From Viscum album (Eukaryota > Streptophyta > Magnoliopsida > Santalales > Viscaceae): 64,000 nt of DNA. The stretch covers positions 2,125,752,024-2,125,816,023 of the forward strand of contig OY728122.1 of assembly GCA_963277665.1 (NCBI GenBank), read 5' to 3'. The first letter of the stretch is position 1. The number at the start of each line of letters is the position of its first letter. Made by a program: the position numbers and the translations under genes. The notes under the pieces are model-generated. The model searched no databases and had not been told where the DNA came from. It saw nothing but the letters and a program-made list of their open reading frames with translations. This document shows positions 47,674 to 59,746 of the stretch, piece after piece.

Positions 47674-49705
47674 TGTGACACCACATGTTTTTATGGAACT
47701 TTTTTCAAATAAATTCAATTTTTTATCTAGATATTTACTAATTAAAAGATTACTTACACACTAAACCATTATTTCATATGTTACATGAAACATTTAATCG
47801 TTGTATGTTACACTCAACATCGACTTTTGGTATGTTACTTGCAACACTAAGTTGGTGTACGATATACACAACATTGAGTTTCTACAAAAACATCATTTTA
47901 TTGTTTAAATAATATAACCAAAAAATATCCATTAAACATAGTTAAATTAATATTATAAACTTATTTTCAAATAATTTCTATTTTTTTATAAAAATAAAAC
48001 ATATTGATAATGAAAGATATGATTTTTTGTAAAGTCCCTTTTAATTTTAAAATCATCATTTTTCGAATGAAACAATTTTAATAATAAAATTAATTTTAGA
48101 AACATTTAAAAATTGAATTTTATAAAATAAACTTCATTTTTTTATTTATAATTTCTTAATTATCTTAGGATGTATTTTTTTGATTCTTCTGACAAACGCC
48201 ATTTTTATATGAATAGTGAAAAATACATAATTTTAATTCAAAAAATATTTTTAATTTTATTTATTTATATTGTTAAAATATATAATTATTTTAAAACAAA
48301 TTGAATTAGATAAAAAATTTACCATGTGATCCAATTTTTTCGATTAGAACCATTTCAACATTTAAATTGGACATGAAGACAAAACAATCTTTTGAAAAAA
48401 ATTAAAATTAAAACCCCACAGTGTCGTCCTGACAGCGATATTATTTTTAAATTAATTTACCCAAATTATGTGATTATAATTGGAAAAAATGGATTCTATA
48501 TTTGGAATAATCATAATTTAAAATTTATAAACAGGTCAATTTTTCTTTTTGGCTATAACGATTAATGAAGATGATTAAAATTAATTACACGAGATAAGAA
48601 AGAAATTAGGTTAATGAAGTAATAAACCATAAATTTAGTACCAAAAACGATTTAGAAACATTTAAAAAACCCATTTTATGTACAAAGACAGTCCATACAC
48701 CTTCCATTATTCATTTTGGTTAGTTTTTTTACTTTTTTTATGTATGAACTTGTACTCACCTAACTTGTTTCCAAAATTTCCATCAAAGTTTGTTGCCTTC
48801 ACTATAAATGGCCACCACCTATACCCATTAATCACCACTATAAAAACTTTTATGTTTGGAAAATATCTACAGATATAGACTCCAAAAAATCATTCCTTCA
48901 ACCTTGAATACACCCTTTTGGTAAAGAGCCTCTTAAGGAATCCTTTTGGCATAATCCAAAATGAGTTACCCTATTATGATGTAACATATTCTCCCATGCT
49001 CATTTATTTATTTTCCTTATCCACCACCTCCACTATCTTTATTCAATTATTTTGTGACAAAAACAGTATCCACCATATAGTAGTATGTATTTCTGGAAAG
49101 GATTCATCCTATAATTTCACACACCTCCATCTAATGGATGTTGAACATACAGTTTCTGTGTACGACAAACTATTGCCTCACGAAACGATGATTGTTTATT
49201 TTTTCCTTTACAATAAATCACGGTAGATATTATGATGGAAACCCAATTTATATATTTTATATATAATATTTATTATGTATTTAATCTTCTGTATTCTTTT
49301 TTACAACACATTCTTTTTTACATCCCATTAGGTGTCAATAAGATAATCTTGTTTGAGGAAGTGTGAACTACCGCCCCCCAAAGTAATGTGATTCGTTCAT
49401 ACACAACATGAAATGTATTAAGGAAAGTTTTAGTGAAAATATATGATATATATAATATATTAATGCTACTGTAATAATGATATACATATATATATATATA
49501 TAGATATATAAATTTCATTTACATACTTACATTCAGTACGATAATAAAAACAAAAATAACATTCATGCATACGTACAACTTACCGTCTCCACGAATGGTA
49601 TATTCTATTTCATACATAATTATTCTATATATTATTATAATATATTTATACTATATATATATTATATTTATATCATTATCTACATTCTTTAATCCTGATG
49701 TAAAT
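47674..49705 (+). repeat. Element B 3' LTR, truncated
   Basis: First 2.0 kb of the 4.2 kb LTR. It aligns to 25606-27670 and stops matching near 49705, after ATTCTTTAATCCTGATGTAAATATAAGG. TATA-like CACTATAAATGGCC at 48800. The leader-exon ATG is mutated to AAG and the donor reads GATGTAAC at 48979. The open frames 48678-48878 and 48918-49226 are inside this LTR and not protein-like. Confidence 0.8.
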
Positions 49706-50739
49706 ATAAGGACCAACTCATGATCCCATGATTCATGTCCCTTTTAAAATATTATTAAAAACCTAGTAAACTAAACATTTCCCTCATTTATTTAATCAAA
49801 ACCCATGAATCACCTTTGTTTCCTACTTTCCAATTATCCGGATAAATACTAATCATTATAATGCCAGAACATGATCTCCCACAAACCATCCTTCATCCCA
49901 ATCCAAAAATATTCTACCCATGTTTAGCTCATCCTAGACCAGACTATCAACGATCACAGTCCAAAATCTTATCAAACAATACCTTTGAACAATTTGGAAT
50001 GGTATCCAAATAATCCTTCCCTCTTTAAATAACCATGATACCAAAAATAACACTAAGTTTCTACATAAAAAATCCCAATATATTCCAAATTCCCTCCTCT
50101 AACCTATCAATTTAATATAACCCATTAAGTCATCTGCTACATATTTCAGTCCAAATCTTAGGAAAATGACATCCTTACAACATTGTCACCAAATTATTTA
50201 ATTCCCCAAACCAAATCACTATATCATAACATGAATCACCTATATATAAGGAATATGAAATAATAATCAAATGATGACTCATGAAAATATAAATTAAAAC
50301 TTTCATAAAAACATTGAGGTCTGGATAAATAGAATTCCAGTAAAAAGTTAAGTAATAATATATTATATATTTTATAGTCAACACATTCAACATTTGAACC
50401 CCATATCAGTATCCAATGTGTGAGAATATTATTTTCCTTGTGTAATTCATGTACAAATACACCTTTCTACTCTTTTTAAATATAAAACCCATTTAATAAA
50501 ATGTCCAAACTAGAATACCATACACAATTTGATATTTCAATTATTATAACATCAAATAAGAAAAACATCCACACCCTGATAATATGGACTTCCCCCAAGA
50601 TAGTTGTTCATGACTCACCAGATCAAGGGTTACAACAATATCTAACACATTACTATTTACATATACCTATCCAAAATTGAAAAAAGGAACCACCTGATGT
50701 AGACTGATTGAAAATTCATGATTTTTATTATGCATGAAA
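49706..50739. other. AT-rich DNA between B 3' LTR and LINE, nothing recognised
   Basis: No coding motif. It may include the 3' untranslated part of the minus-strand LINE, but I see no clear poly(A) boundary. Confidence 0.4.
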
Positions 50740-50835
50740 GACCAAAGGATAAAAAATCGGGGGGTGGGGGGTATTCATACTGACTTCATCCCCAAGAAGA
50801 ATGTTTATAAAATCAAAATAAATATTATAATTATT

Positions 50836-51186
50836 CTAATAGTTGATAATAAACCTTACATGATCGGATTTAGATGTAATACGGTCCAATTTCTTGTTTT
50901 TAGACTGGCATGTGTGGTAAATCTCTACATCATATTTAAAATAATTTAAAAAGGATATAATATTATAAGTTATTCTACAATGGTTTATACAATTTCCTAA
51001 TATTTCATCAGCCACTATAGAGATGTTAGATTCAACCATTGAAGGAATGTGATTATTCAAAACACATAGATATATACCAGTATACATATATTGGGATTCT
51101 ATATGAATTATACTACAATCTCCAATGAATGTTATGAATTCCATGAGGAATGAGCCACTACAATATTGAATAATCCACATATTCAC
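50836..51186 (-). pseudogene. LINE ORF2 C-terminal RNase H domain
   Basis: A 116-codon open stretch, among the longest in the window. It fits the plant RNase H family found at the end of plant LINE ORF2: LMEFITFIGDCSIIHIESQY and YTGIYLCVLNNH precede MVESNISIVADEILGNCINH (family IEVDSxxVVxxI), then CRITYNIISFLNYFKYDVEI and CQSKNKKLDRITSK (family HxxREGNxVADxLA). The key Asp of VESD is Asn here. It removes template RNA after copying. Its place behind the RT supports the call. Confidence 0.7.
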
Positions 51187-52600
51187 ATGATGATGTTAAT
51201 GTAGGAAAAATTAGTACAAATCTTAATCCCTTAGTATTGTTACATAAAAAATATATTATAGAGCCCCTACATGATCCACATTCTCCCTATAGGCAGTAGG
51301 TGGTACTTTGTATTGGAGAATCCAAAGGATGATATCCCCATATATAGTATGCCATGGGAAGAAAAGATATAAAAAAATATCGAGTCACCAAAATTAGTTA
51401 GTATCCAATAATGACAATAACAGATTTCCCCAATAAATCAATGTTTGTATATCTATGAGAATAGAAAAAAAAATTTATGAAATTATCCATATGGATAAAA
51501 AAATCATTAGCTCCAATAAGAACCCCAAGAGAATCCAAAATATACTTGAAAAGAATATTTTAATAAATAGGTTCAAAATTGATTCATCCTAATCATTTTC
51601 ACAATATATACAACTAGACCCAAGTTGAATGACCTTCGCTGAAAATTAATAGCCATTGGGATTTCCTGGGGTCGTAGGTTCCATATGAGCAAGTTGAATT
51701 TAGAGGGAATTTCTTTTGACCATATACTATAGTTCACGATATTTACTGTTTGTTACATTTGAATAATTATGCGGATAAAAATGTATCTACAAATACCTAA
51801 TAATGAGATAGAAAAAGAATGATTATATTGGTTTTCATAAATTGGAATACTATAAGGAAAAAATATATGTCCATCATTTAGAACCACTTCCATGAAAGAG
51901 AGATAATCATAGACAACATGAAAATCATGTTAGGAACGTGAAAAATTAGAAATAAAATTATATATTCAATGTAATTATACACAAAAAAAATATATTTTAA
52001 TCCTATAAATAATTCAATGACTACTATCAAGGATGTTTTTAATGTTACCATTAATGTTTTACACTGGGTAAGGGGCGTTGGAGATTTCAAACCAACATAT
52101 ATTATAGATACTCTATTTCTTCTAAATGAACATGGACTATAGATAAATCCCTAATATCACCTGAAAAATTAATTTATGTTTTTTTGAAACATATAATTTT
52201 TACAATTTTCCTAATGTTAATTCCCCTTCCTCAAATGGGTATGAAATCCTACACTAACTAACTAAATGATTATGCACCTATTTATGGGGGTCCACATAAT
52301 TTTATAAAGTACGACTTCAATATTATTTTTAAATTATTTGGGACCACTAAAATTTAAAATTATATATATTTGAATTAAGGAGAGTATATTATTAACTAAT
52401 CTTATCTTACCTCTAAATGAGAGAAACGAACCCTTATAATTGGGGATTTGTCACAAATTTGGATTGATAATACCATCATAAGGATGGTTTTAAATTATAC
52501 CAGATGAAAATTGGCCTTCCATGTAATCGATATGAAGGATCGTTCATAAAATTCAATGCCAGTATTTAATGATTTTAAACTATTTTCTAGAAATTTTAAA
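51187..52600 (-). pseudogene. LINE ORF2 region between RT palm and RNase H
   Basis: Spacer that should hold the RT thumb and the zinc-binding region. I could not read clear motifs, only scattered Trp and Cys codons in broken frames. The span is right for an L1-type ORF2. Confidence 0.4.
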
Positions 52601-53700
52601 GAGATAGGAACATAATTTTTTTATAATTAATTAACCATCTAGTTTTCCTACTATATACATTAATGATCTACATGATGTTCTAAATTTAATTTCATCAACC
52701 ATCTATGAATAACAGAAAATCATCAGTGAATAAAAGTTGGTTGGTTTTAGAATAAAATAATAATCATCAGAAATAATTTATAGAACCATTATAGAAACCA
52801 TTATTATGACAATTTTTAGTGATATCTGTAGAATTGAAAAACATGCTCACCGAAATAGGGCCACTTTCATTAAGACTCCACTATGAAATAAACTAACTAA
52901 ATCTCCTCATATGATAGAGAGGGAGAACCATAAAAAATAGAAGAGATTAATAATTGGTAACATAACCCCTCAAAAAATTCACAAAATATTATAAAATTAA
53001 ATATCAATCCCTACTCTATCATATCATAATCTTATTCCAAATATATTTTCACTATAATTTTGTATCCAACCGCCCTTCTATCATTATTAGAGATCACCTC
53101 CAAGGGAAAAAAATTATCACTAAGAACTTATTCCATTGGGAAATATAGGTTTTCTGATAACATTTGGTGGGATGAGAAATGAGAATTCCATTGGATAAAT
53201 TTAGGTGCACCAACATTGTAAGAGAAATTACACAAAAATATAGTGTAAAATTTTCTAATGTAATTGGTCTAGATCACTATAAGAATAAATAAATGAATAT
53301 TGAAAAATGTAAATCCAAAATGGATACGCACTATGATGTAATATTGAACCAATTATCCATGATCTTTTTTGATTATTTCCAAATCAATCTTATACAAATA
53401 CCTAGAAAATTATGAGGACCACCACACCCTCTAATTTAAGATTTTTAATAGACTCTTTAATTTATAATTCCACTGGGATGGAATTGAGCCCATATTTTCC
53501 CTAATTTACCAAAACACATGGAATATTATAAAATAAATTAATTTTATATTAATCACTAGAGAAAGGTTATCTCACTATGTGATATGGGATTTCAAGAAAA
53601 TCATATAACCAAGAAACCAACAAATTCCATATGATGTTGATATCACTTGTGTGAGACCTATTCTCAAGTCACATGTTGCGTCTCACAAGAAAATATTTTT
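52601..53700 (-). pseudogene. LINE reverse transcriptase remnant
   Basis: The active-site box reads QLLFTDDFLLFIDG at 52698-52739 (family HLLFADDFLLF), with both catalytic Asp intact. About 90 nt further on, IVGKLDG*LIIKKLCSYLF resembles the SGQLINxxKSSIYF block that follows in plant L1 elements. The fingers region upstream (53000-53700) is not clearly readable. This domain primes cDNA synthesis at the nicked target. Confidence 0.75.
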
Positions 53701-53999
53701 AACTAAAATCAAAATATATATATGTTTTAATATTATATCCTTCCCTTATCGATTTAGATATATACCACTCACTGTATAACATTTCTTCTTCTAAAAGTCC
53801 CTCTTTTAGATGATGACAACTAATAATGATAAGGATAAATGAATCATCATCCCAAGGATCCTTTATGCTAATATTGTACCTAGTAATTTCTTCCTTAATG
53901 ACCTCTTAGTTTATACTAGTGTTTTTTTAACATTTATGTTGGATATAATTTAACCTTTTATATTTTTATAATGGAAATATAATTCCACCCATGCCCCCA

Positions 54000-54560
54000 C
54001 AATATGTTGGATACATCGTGGATGTTTGAACTATCTCCTTAAAAAATCCATTGATCGACTAGAGTAAAATAATCCTATATCTATATCATTTGAATCCTGG
54101 AACTAAATGAGAAATGGTGAATAATCAGACAAAGTACATGGTAGATTTCCAAAAGAATCATTTGAAATTTTTAATATGGCATGAAATTTTCTAGGACACC
54201 TATCCTACATAAACCAAATCCAACTACTGGAACATTTCTTGGGGCACGATATATAATGTTACATGGTAAATCCCACAACTAGTAGTCTTTTTATGTTGAC
54301 AGAAGTTTATAATTCACACATAACACTATTAAAGTAATACCCCTCCCTTATTCTCAAACAACTCCATAATGGTGTTGAAATCATCCCAATAAACCATGAA
54401 TTGAACATAGGATGAATGATTTTAGTAGTATCTTAGAGATATATTATATTAGAAACCGCATGTATGAATAAATCATAGACATATAAAAGAAGATATTGTA
54501 ATTACTATCTTTAATTTAGATATTCTAACAATGGAATCAATAAATTCTTCTTGAATCCGA
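54000..54560 (-). pseudogene. LINE endonuclease remnant
   Basis: APE-type endonuclease. WDDFNTIMELFENKGG at 54341-54388 fits the GDFNxIxxxxEKxGG motif, with the leading Gly changed. LSDYSPFLI at about 54107-54133 fits the SDHxPIL motif that carries a catalytic His (changed to Tyr). The linker MDFLRR and QHIVGAWVELYF fits the conserved FRFExMWLxxxxF..W region behind the endonuclease. The N-terminal WNxRGL motif was not found. Confidence 0.7.
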
Positions 54561-54900
54561 TTCACCTGGAAAATAAAAACATGATTGTTAACTCTATTAC
54601 CATGTATATAGATTGAAACATACCATTATTTAGAAATATATGAAATGGTATCCACCTTGAGGTTGGTTAATTAAATTTCTCATAATGAAATATAATTTCT
54701 CATAAGGACCTTGTGTAGGTACTCATTATTCACAGGGGTTACTATACCCCTAGAGTTGATTTAAAACTTAAGAAAACCATTATTGAATTAAAAATATCTA
54801 GGAATTGAAAAATTTAAATATAATCTATATAATAATACATCCTAAGGGGCCAATCATTTTGATAATCAAATATATAATATATTGATAGGGATAAAATATA

Positions 54901-55924
54901 CAACTAGTCTCTAATAATACATAGGTCCTCTCTAAAGTCTATCCCTAATGAATTTGATTTATTCCTTCCCTTATTTACTATACACACTTCTAAGGGTGAG
55001 AATAGATTGGTTTAATTTATTTTTGATTACACATTTTACAAAAAAAACTATATGTGGTTCAATTTAGAATTGAAAAATTATAAACAACTATTTTGTAGTT
55101 TTTTAATGATCATATTATGAATTAAATTATTTTTTAGACTATCATCATGAACATGGATCAATAAAATTTAATAATGATTACCAGATAATTTGAATATTAT
55201 TTTTACATAATTATTAACACCCTGAAAAGATAACATCCTTGATTTGATATCAATATAAAAAAATTCAATTTATATTCATCGAAAATAAAATCTGGATAAT
55301 GGTTATGGTTAGGTTTAGGGGTTTGATATGTGGACTTGGTTAATTGAAAGAAATATAATTATATTTTAAAAAATATGTATGACATGATCTAATAGGTGAA
55401 ATTCTCTTTTTAATATTTTCTAAACATAAAATTGAATGGGTTTGTCCAATCATCATTATGAAAAAGGAAACTACCATTTTAGTTTGGTTTGGCTCATTTC
55501 GTTGTTTGGTTTCATCTGGATAGTTTTTCTCCATCCCTATAACATGTGATCATAAAAAATCATAAGGTCTCTATTCACACTATTATTCCTATATTGTATG
55601 TGATAAATACATATCAGTAGTGTCTAAAAAATTTCAACTAAAATATTCCACCATAATCATGTTCTTTCATGAGGAAACAATGATAGAACATACAAAATGA
55701 ATTCATGAACATTGGTTTATTTTTTGAAAACTAGGCTAGCATGACTGATCAAATTACATAGCCAAGATAATTCTACAACAGGAATTAACCCTATACCAAA
55801 AACCCTAACCCATTCTCGATGACACATGGTGGTGTTTCATAAAATTTCATAACCACTTCCATTTCTCTTAGGGTAGGATTTATACCATAACTCAATACGA
55901 CCATATAAATTGTCGACCAATCCC
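54901..55924. other. Unassigned AT-rich DNA, possibly LINE 5' part
   Basis: It would be the place for LINE ORF1 or 5' leader (minus strand). The 64-codon frame at 55340-55534 (minus) is not recognisable. No motif supports a call. Confidence 0.35.
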
Positions 55925-56330
55925 CTCTTAGGAATGGTATTTCCTAAACAATATCACATACCACATACCATAAGAACACCCTCTCACTTATGGATATGTT
56001 TCATACCCTATCACATAACATTCCCCATAACACAGATCATACCTTTACTCTCTCACTCATGGTGAATCCTCATACTATATCACCTATCACAGATTATATC
56101 TCTCCATTTTCACAAAGGGTGAGGTATCATACTATTAATTCCTTTAAATCTCATACCTCAACCCACTTATTCTGTGTGAGGTATTATATTAAACCATGCC
56201 CTCTAACCACTTACTCAAGGTAGTTCTTCTATATCAAGTTGTGAACTCTTCCTTCTCACTTAGTGTATATATTCACATTATCACAAAACACTACTCTCTC
56301 AATAGGGGTAGGCCACTTATAATGTATCAT
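55925..56330. repeat. Degenerate tandem repeat, period about 65-70 bp
   Basis: Repeating units with CCCTCTCACTCATGG-like and TTTCATACCCTATCACATA-like parts; about five or six copies, increasingly diverged to the right. Plus strand is rich in C and poor in G. The open frame 55990-56223 simply follows the repeat. It probably lies in the LTR of element F. Confidence 0.6.
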
Positions 56331-57116
56331 GTATGATATATGTTCCCTAGATCATGTAGCCAATCCATTTCTCTCAATATACTCCTCAATTTATCATCAT
56401 GATAAAAACATGTCTCGTAAACCAATTATTGTTTCTCATGTATTATCCTATAATCTCTAAGAACATATCATTATCCTATAAGAATCACATTTTAGTCATC
56501 CCTCAATATCAAACACATAAATATTATATTCCAAACTCAATGACATTCTCACCTTTACTATAATGGTATTCACCGGGTTCCTCCGACGAAGACAGGTCCC
56601 TATACCTCAATATCAAACTGTACCCATTACGCCACCGTAACGCTTTAGACTATAGACCCTATATATCCATAGAAAAAATATTTAAGTTCATGTACACTTC
56701 TAATTCCTACATAAACATCTCGATTCTTATCCTCATAGACTATTACAAAGTCAATATACTCATTTACTATTGGAAACTCATTTACACGTCTTTAGAACCC
56801 TCCAAAAAATCTCAATGGGGTTCTATTGGACACATCTTAAAAGATATCTCTAAAGTCCTCTAACTTGTCAAACCTACCAATTGGCTCTACACAAATCCCA
56901 ATATTACTTACCATACTCACCTCATGTAGTATATACACTACATTCCATCAGCTGAGACTCTAAACCAAACATTGGACGTAATATTATCTCATCCATCATC
57001 TATAGTATTATGCCTCTCAAGTTTACTTACTATCCCTTGGAAGAAACATCCTCAAATAACCACAGATCTTATTAACTATGAGACTTGCCACATGACTCTC
57101 GTATACCGTACTAACA
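56331..57116 (-). repeat. Probable LTR start region of element F
   Basis: At 57116 the minus strand begins TGTTAGTACGG directly after a perfect polypurine tract, the usual layout at the 3' LTR start. The sequence to the left shows no coding signal and includes a GC-richer patch at 56570-56640. The other end of this LTR was not found, so its length and family are unknown. The open frame 56972-57169 crosses the boundary and is accidental. Confidence 0.45.
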
Positions 57117-57129
57117 TCCTCCCCCCCTT
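57117..57129 (-). other. Polypurine tract of element F
   Basis: Minus strand AAGGGGGGGAGGA, an uninterrupted 13-nt purine tract followed at once by TGTTAG. The coding part of F should lie to the right but is displaced by element D's LTR, so D probably inserted into F close to this point. Confidence 0.6.
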
Positions 57130-57239
57130 GATGAAAAATTATTTAGAAAATAAAATATCCATCAAATAAAAATAGTGAAATTTCTCATAATTTTCATGTA
57201 ACTATATAATTATCTAGGATTTTTATACAAGGATATTGC
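57130..57239. other. F interior edge and D LTR boundary zone
   Basis: AT-rich; holds the unresolved junction between F and D. No motif visible. Confidence 0.35.
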
Positions 57240-57408
57240 ATCCTTTTTTTATCATTTCATTCAATGCACAGACACTTGCCCAAAGACCATATTAGTTTAC
57301 TACAATTTGAAACTTATAACAGAAACTTCTTGTTTGGTGTAAGATCTTGAATGTTTCTCACAAATATTTTTCCCCTTAGTAATTCATGTTAAAACATTTC
57401 CTTATAAC

Positions 57409-59746
57409 CTAGGAAAGGAAATAAAATAAAAGAGTGAGCTCAGATGCTCAGTAAGGGTAAACAATGGAGATATACAAACATATACATGAGCATAAAGGGT
57501 TTGAGGACATGATCATAACATTAAAAGATCAAACCGAGCATTTCAAAGATCATAAAATTGAATAATAGAATAAATATTGGTAGTTCATATGAAATTAATC
57601 ATTAGGTAATAAAGATCATATTCCACAAAAGCATAACATAGAAATAATACCTAAAATTGTTATAGAAACATAATAATATAAGATGATTTCCAAAGTAGTC
57701 AAGGGATCAATAACAAGGAATTATTAGTAGTATTGGATCAACTCCCACACCATCTAGGTAGTCATCGTTCACTCCCACGACCATCTTAGTAGACAAGGAT
57801 CACTGCCAATACTTTCTTAGTGAAAAAATTCCTATATTGAACTCAGTTCACTTAGCATTCCAGTTGTGTCTATCTCATGAGATATAAATCATTTTCCAAT
57901 TAATTGGATGGAGATATAGATCCCACTAGTCATATATTGAAATCCATACATATGTGTTTTACTAGAACATAAATAATTACTCATATAAAAACCCATTGAA
58001 TGAAATGGGTTTCATAAACAACATTTAATCATAACATATCCCATAGAAAAGAAATGGGTTTCATAAATATTATTCCATCATAATCAAAACCCATTATTAA
58101 AAGCAATAAAAATTGTATAATTGAATAATATCCTCAATAAAACATTAATAACATATAATATTGGCATATTTTATAGAAAATAATTTTGAGAGATCAATTT
58201 AAAACAATTCCCGAGGAAAATATAATTTTACTTTTCAAAACATTCTCATTTCATAAAATGACACGCAATTTTAAAAGAAAAAAACTATTTTAAAAGAAAC
58301 TGAGAATATATTAAAATAAAATTCAAAGAATTATGGCTTCATGTGGGATGAAAACTATTTCTATGTAGTATACGTTATGAAAAAATTCATTTTGTACTTT
58401 TTTAATAAAATTCACAATGTTCCTCATTTGGAAAACTAGAAAAACTATCCTTTTGAACCCTGTAGTAAAAAAGTTATAAATTGGTAAAAATGACATAAAA
58501 CGTCTATAAGAGAAAATTAAAAACATTTCTCAATTTTAATTATAAAAATTCAACATGGATGAATAATTTTCCCCAACAAAGACTTAAAATGAAATAATGC
58601 CAAATATTAATGCGATTGAAAAATAAATATTCATCACTTTATAATAAGAAGAATCATATTAATCATTAAATAAATAAAATTATATTGATATTAAAATACC
58701 ATAATCCTATAGATAATACCAATAAAATAAATTCATGGGTATTATATTCACCACGTTGAAGAAACACATTTTGTATAAGGCATCTGTCCGAGAAAAATAA
58801 TAACGAGACATAAATCCCATAACTTATGTCATGAAAATTATCGTACTCTTGGAAATATCAATTATAATAAATAAATAATTATTATAAAAAAAATATTCAT
58901 ATATACAATAATACATATGAATTAATTAAGTCTTCATATTACTCATTTGTTAGCAATTCTATGTTTAATTTAGGTTTTGGGAAAAGACATGTTTGTTTCT
59001 CTTACATGTTTTGATTTTTTATTGTTGGTAATCATGCTTATCTTATGATTTCATTAACTAATTAATGATAAAAATTATATAAATGTGTTATATTTGCATT
59101 ACATATGTATTTATTATTATGAATAAAATAATGTAATATAAAATGAAATACATTGTTCCTAGAGACAGTTGGTCATACATACGCATGAACACTGCTTCCA
59201 TTTCATGTCGTATTGAAAGTGAGAAATTAAATGAAATATATATTTATATATAATTATATTATATTATAAAAATTATGTAATATATATCATATAATTTCAC
59301 TAAACATATCCTCAATACATTCCATGTAATGTGTGAATGTGTCACATCGCTTTGAGGAGGTGATAGTCCACATGTCTACAAATGAAGTTATAATATGTCC
59401 AAAAAACCAAAATAATGAATTTTTTATTTATATAATATTTAAATAAGTATAAATAAATCATAAATAACACATATATCATATTAAATAGAGTTTTCATCTT
59501 AATTCCCATCCTAGGTAGGTGGTAATGGTAAAACAAACCAAATTGTCCCGTGAGGTGATAGTACTCTATACAGAAAAACCGTAAGTCTGTTACCCATTAG
59601 ATGTAAGCGTGTGTGAGTGTATGTAAAAATAATTATTTAATGAAATATAAGCATAATTTGGATAATTAATTTTTTAAACATGATATAAATATAATCTAAT
59701 TTGTTTAAGGAATAAATAATAAACAACATTCACTGAGGAACATTAC
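57409..59746 (-). other. Intron-like segment within D LTR
   Basis: Minus strand: an ATG at 59790, then an out-of-frame NQYEIPKEE-like stretch leading to donor AGAG|GTAATG at 59746; the C LTRs have the same AGAAGAGGTAA junction. The acceptor TTTATTTCCTTTCCTAG ends at 57409, preceded by TTACTGAGCATCTGAGCTCA. TATA-like CACATAAATACC at 59880-59893. About 2.3 kb. Splicing is inferred. Confidence 0.4.
57735..57830 (-). repeat. 31-bp minisatellite in D LTR, about three units
   Basis: Units containing GGGAGTGAACGATGACTAC on the minus strand, period 30-31 bp (matching positions 57741, 57771, 57801). Homologous to the five-unit array at 29124-29280 in B. Confidence 0.7.

Larger units (their letters stand above)
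25606..49705 (+). mobile_element. Element B: long-LTR Ty3/gypsy chromovirus (Tekay/Del-like)
   Basis: 5' LTR 25606 to about 29800, interior 29801-29822 plus 40646-47673, 3' LTR 47674 to about 49705 (truncated). The interior is interrupted twice: by element C right after the primer-binding region and by a CACTA-like element inside integrase. Gene order gag-PR-RT-RH-INT followed by a GPY/F and chromodomain-like tail supports a chromovirus; the 4.2 kb LTR fits the Tekay/Del group (family knowledge). It lies at the edge of H's 3' LTR. Frames are broken but more readable than in A or H. Confidence 0.85.
50740..54900 (-). mobile_element. L1-type LINE (non-LTR retrotransposon), decayed
   Basis: On the minus strand the three domains of a plant L1-type ORF2 lie in the expected order and spacing: endonuclease (about 54100-54400), RT active site (52698-52739) and a C-terminal RNase H domain (50836-51186). 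From endonuclease to RT box is about 1.5 kb and from RT to RNase H about 1.6 kb, in line with an ORF2 of roughly 1250 residues. Stops and frameshifts throughout. ORF1 and both ends were not recognised. Confidence 0.75.

Noticed and set aside
48918..49226. 102-codon open frame
   Set aside because: It sits inside the B 3' LTR; the 5' LTR equivalent has stops and the sequence matches no protein. The short leader-exon region at its start is treated separately.
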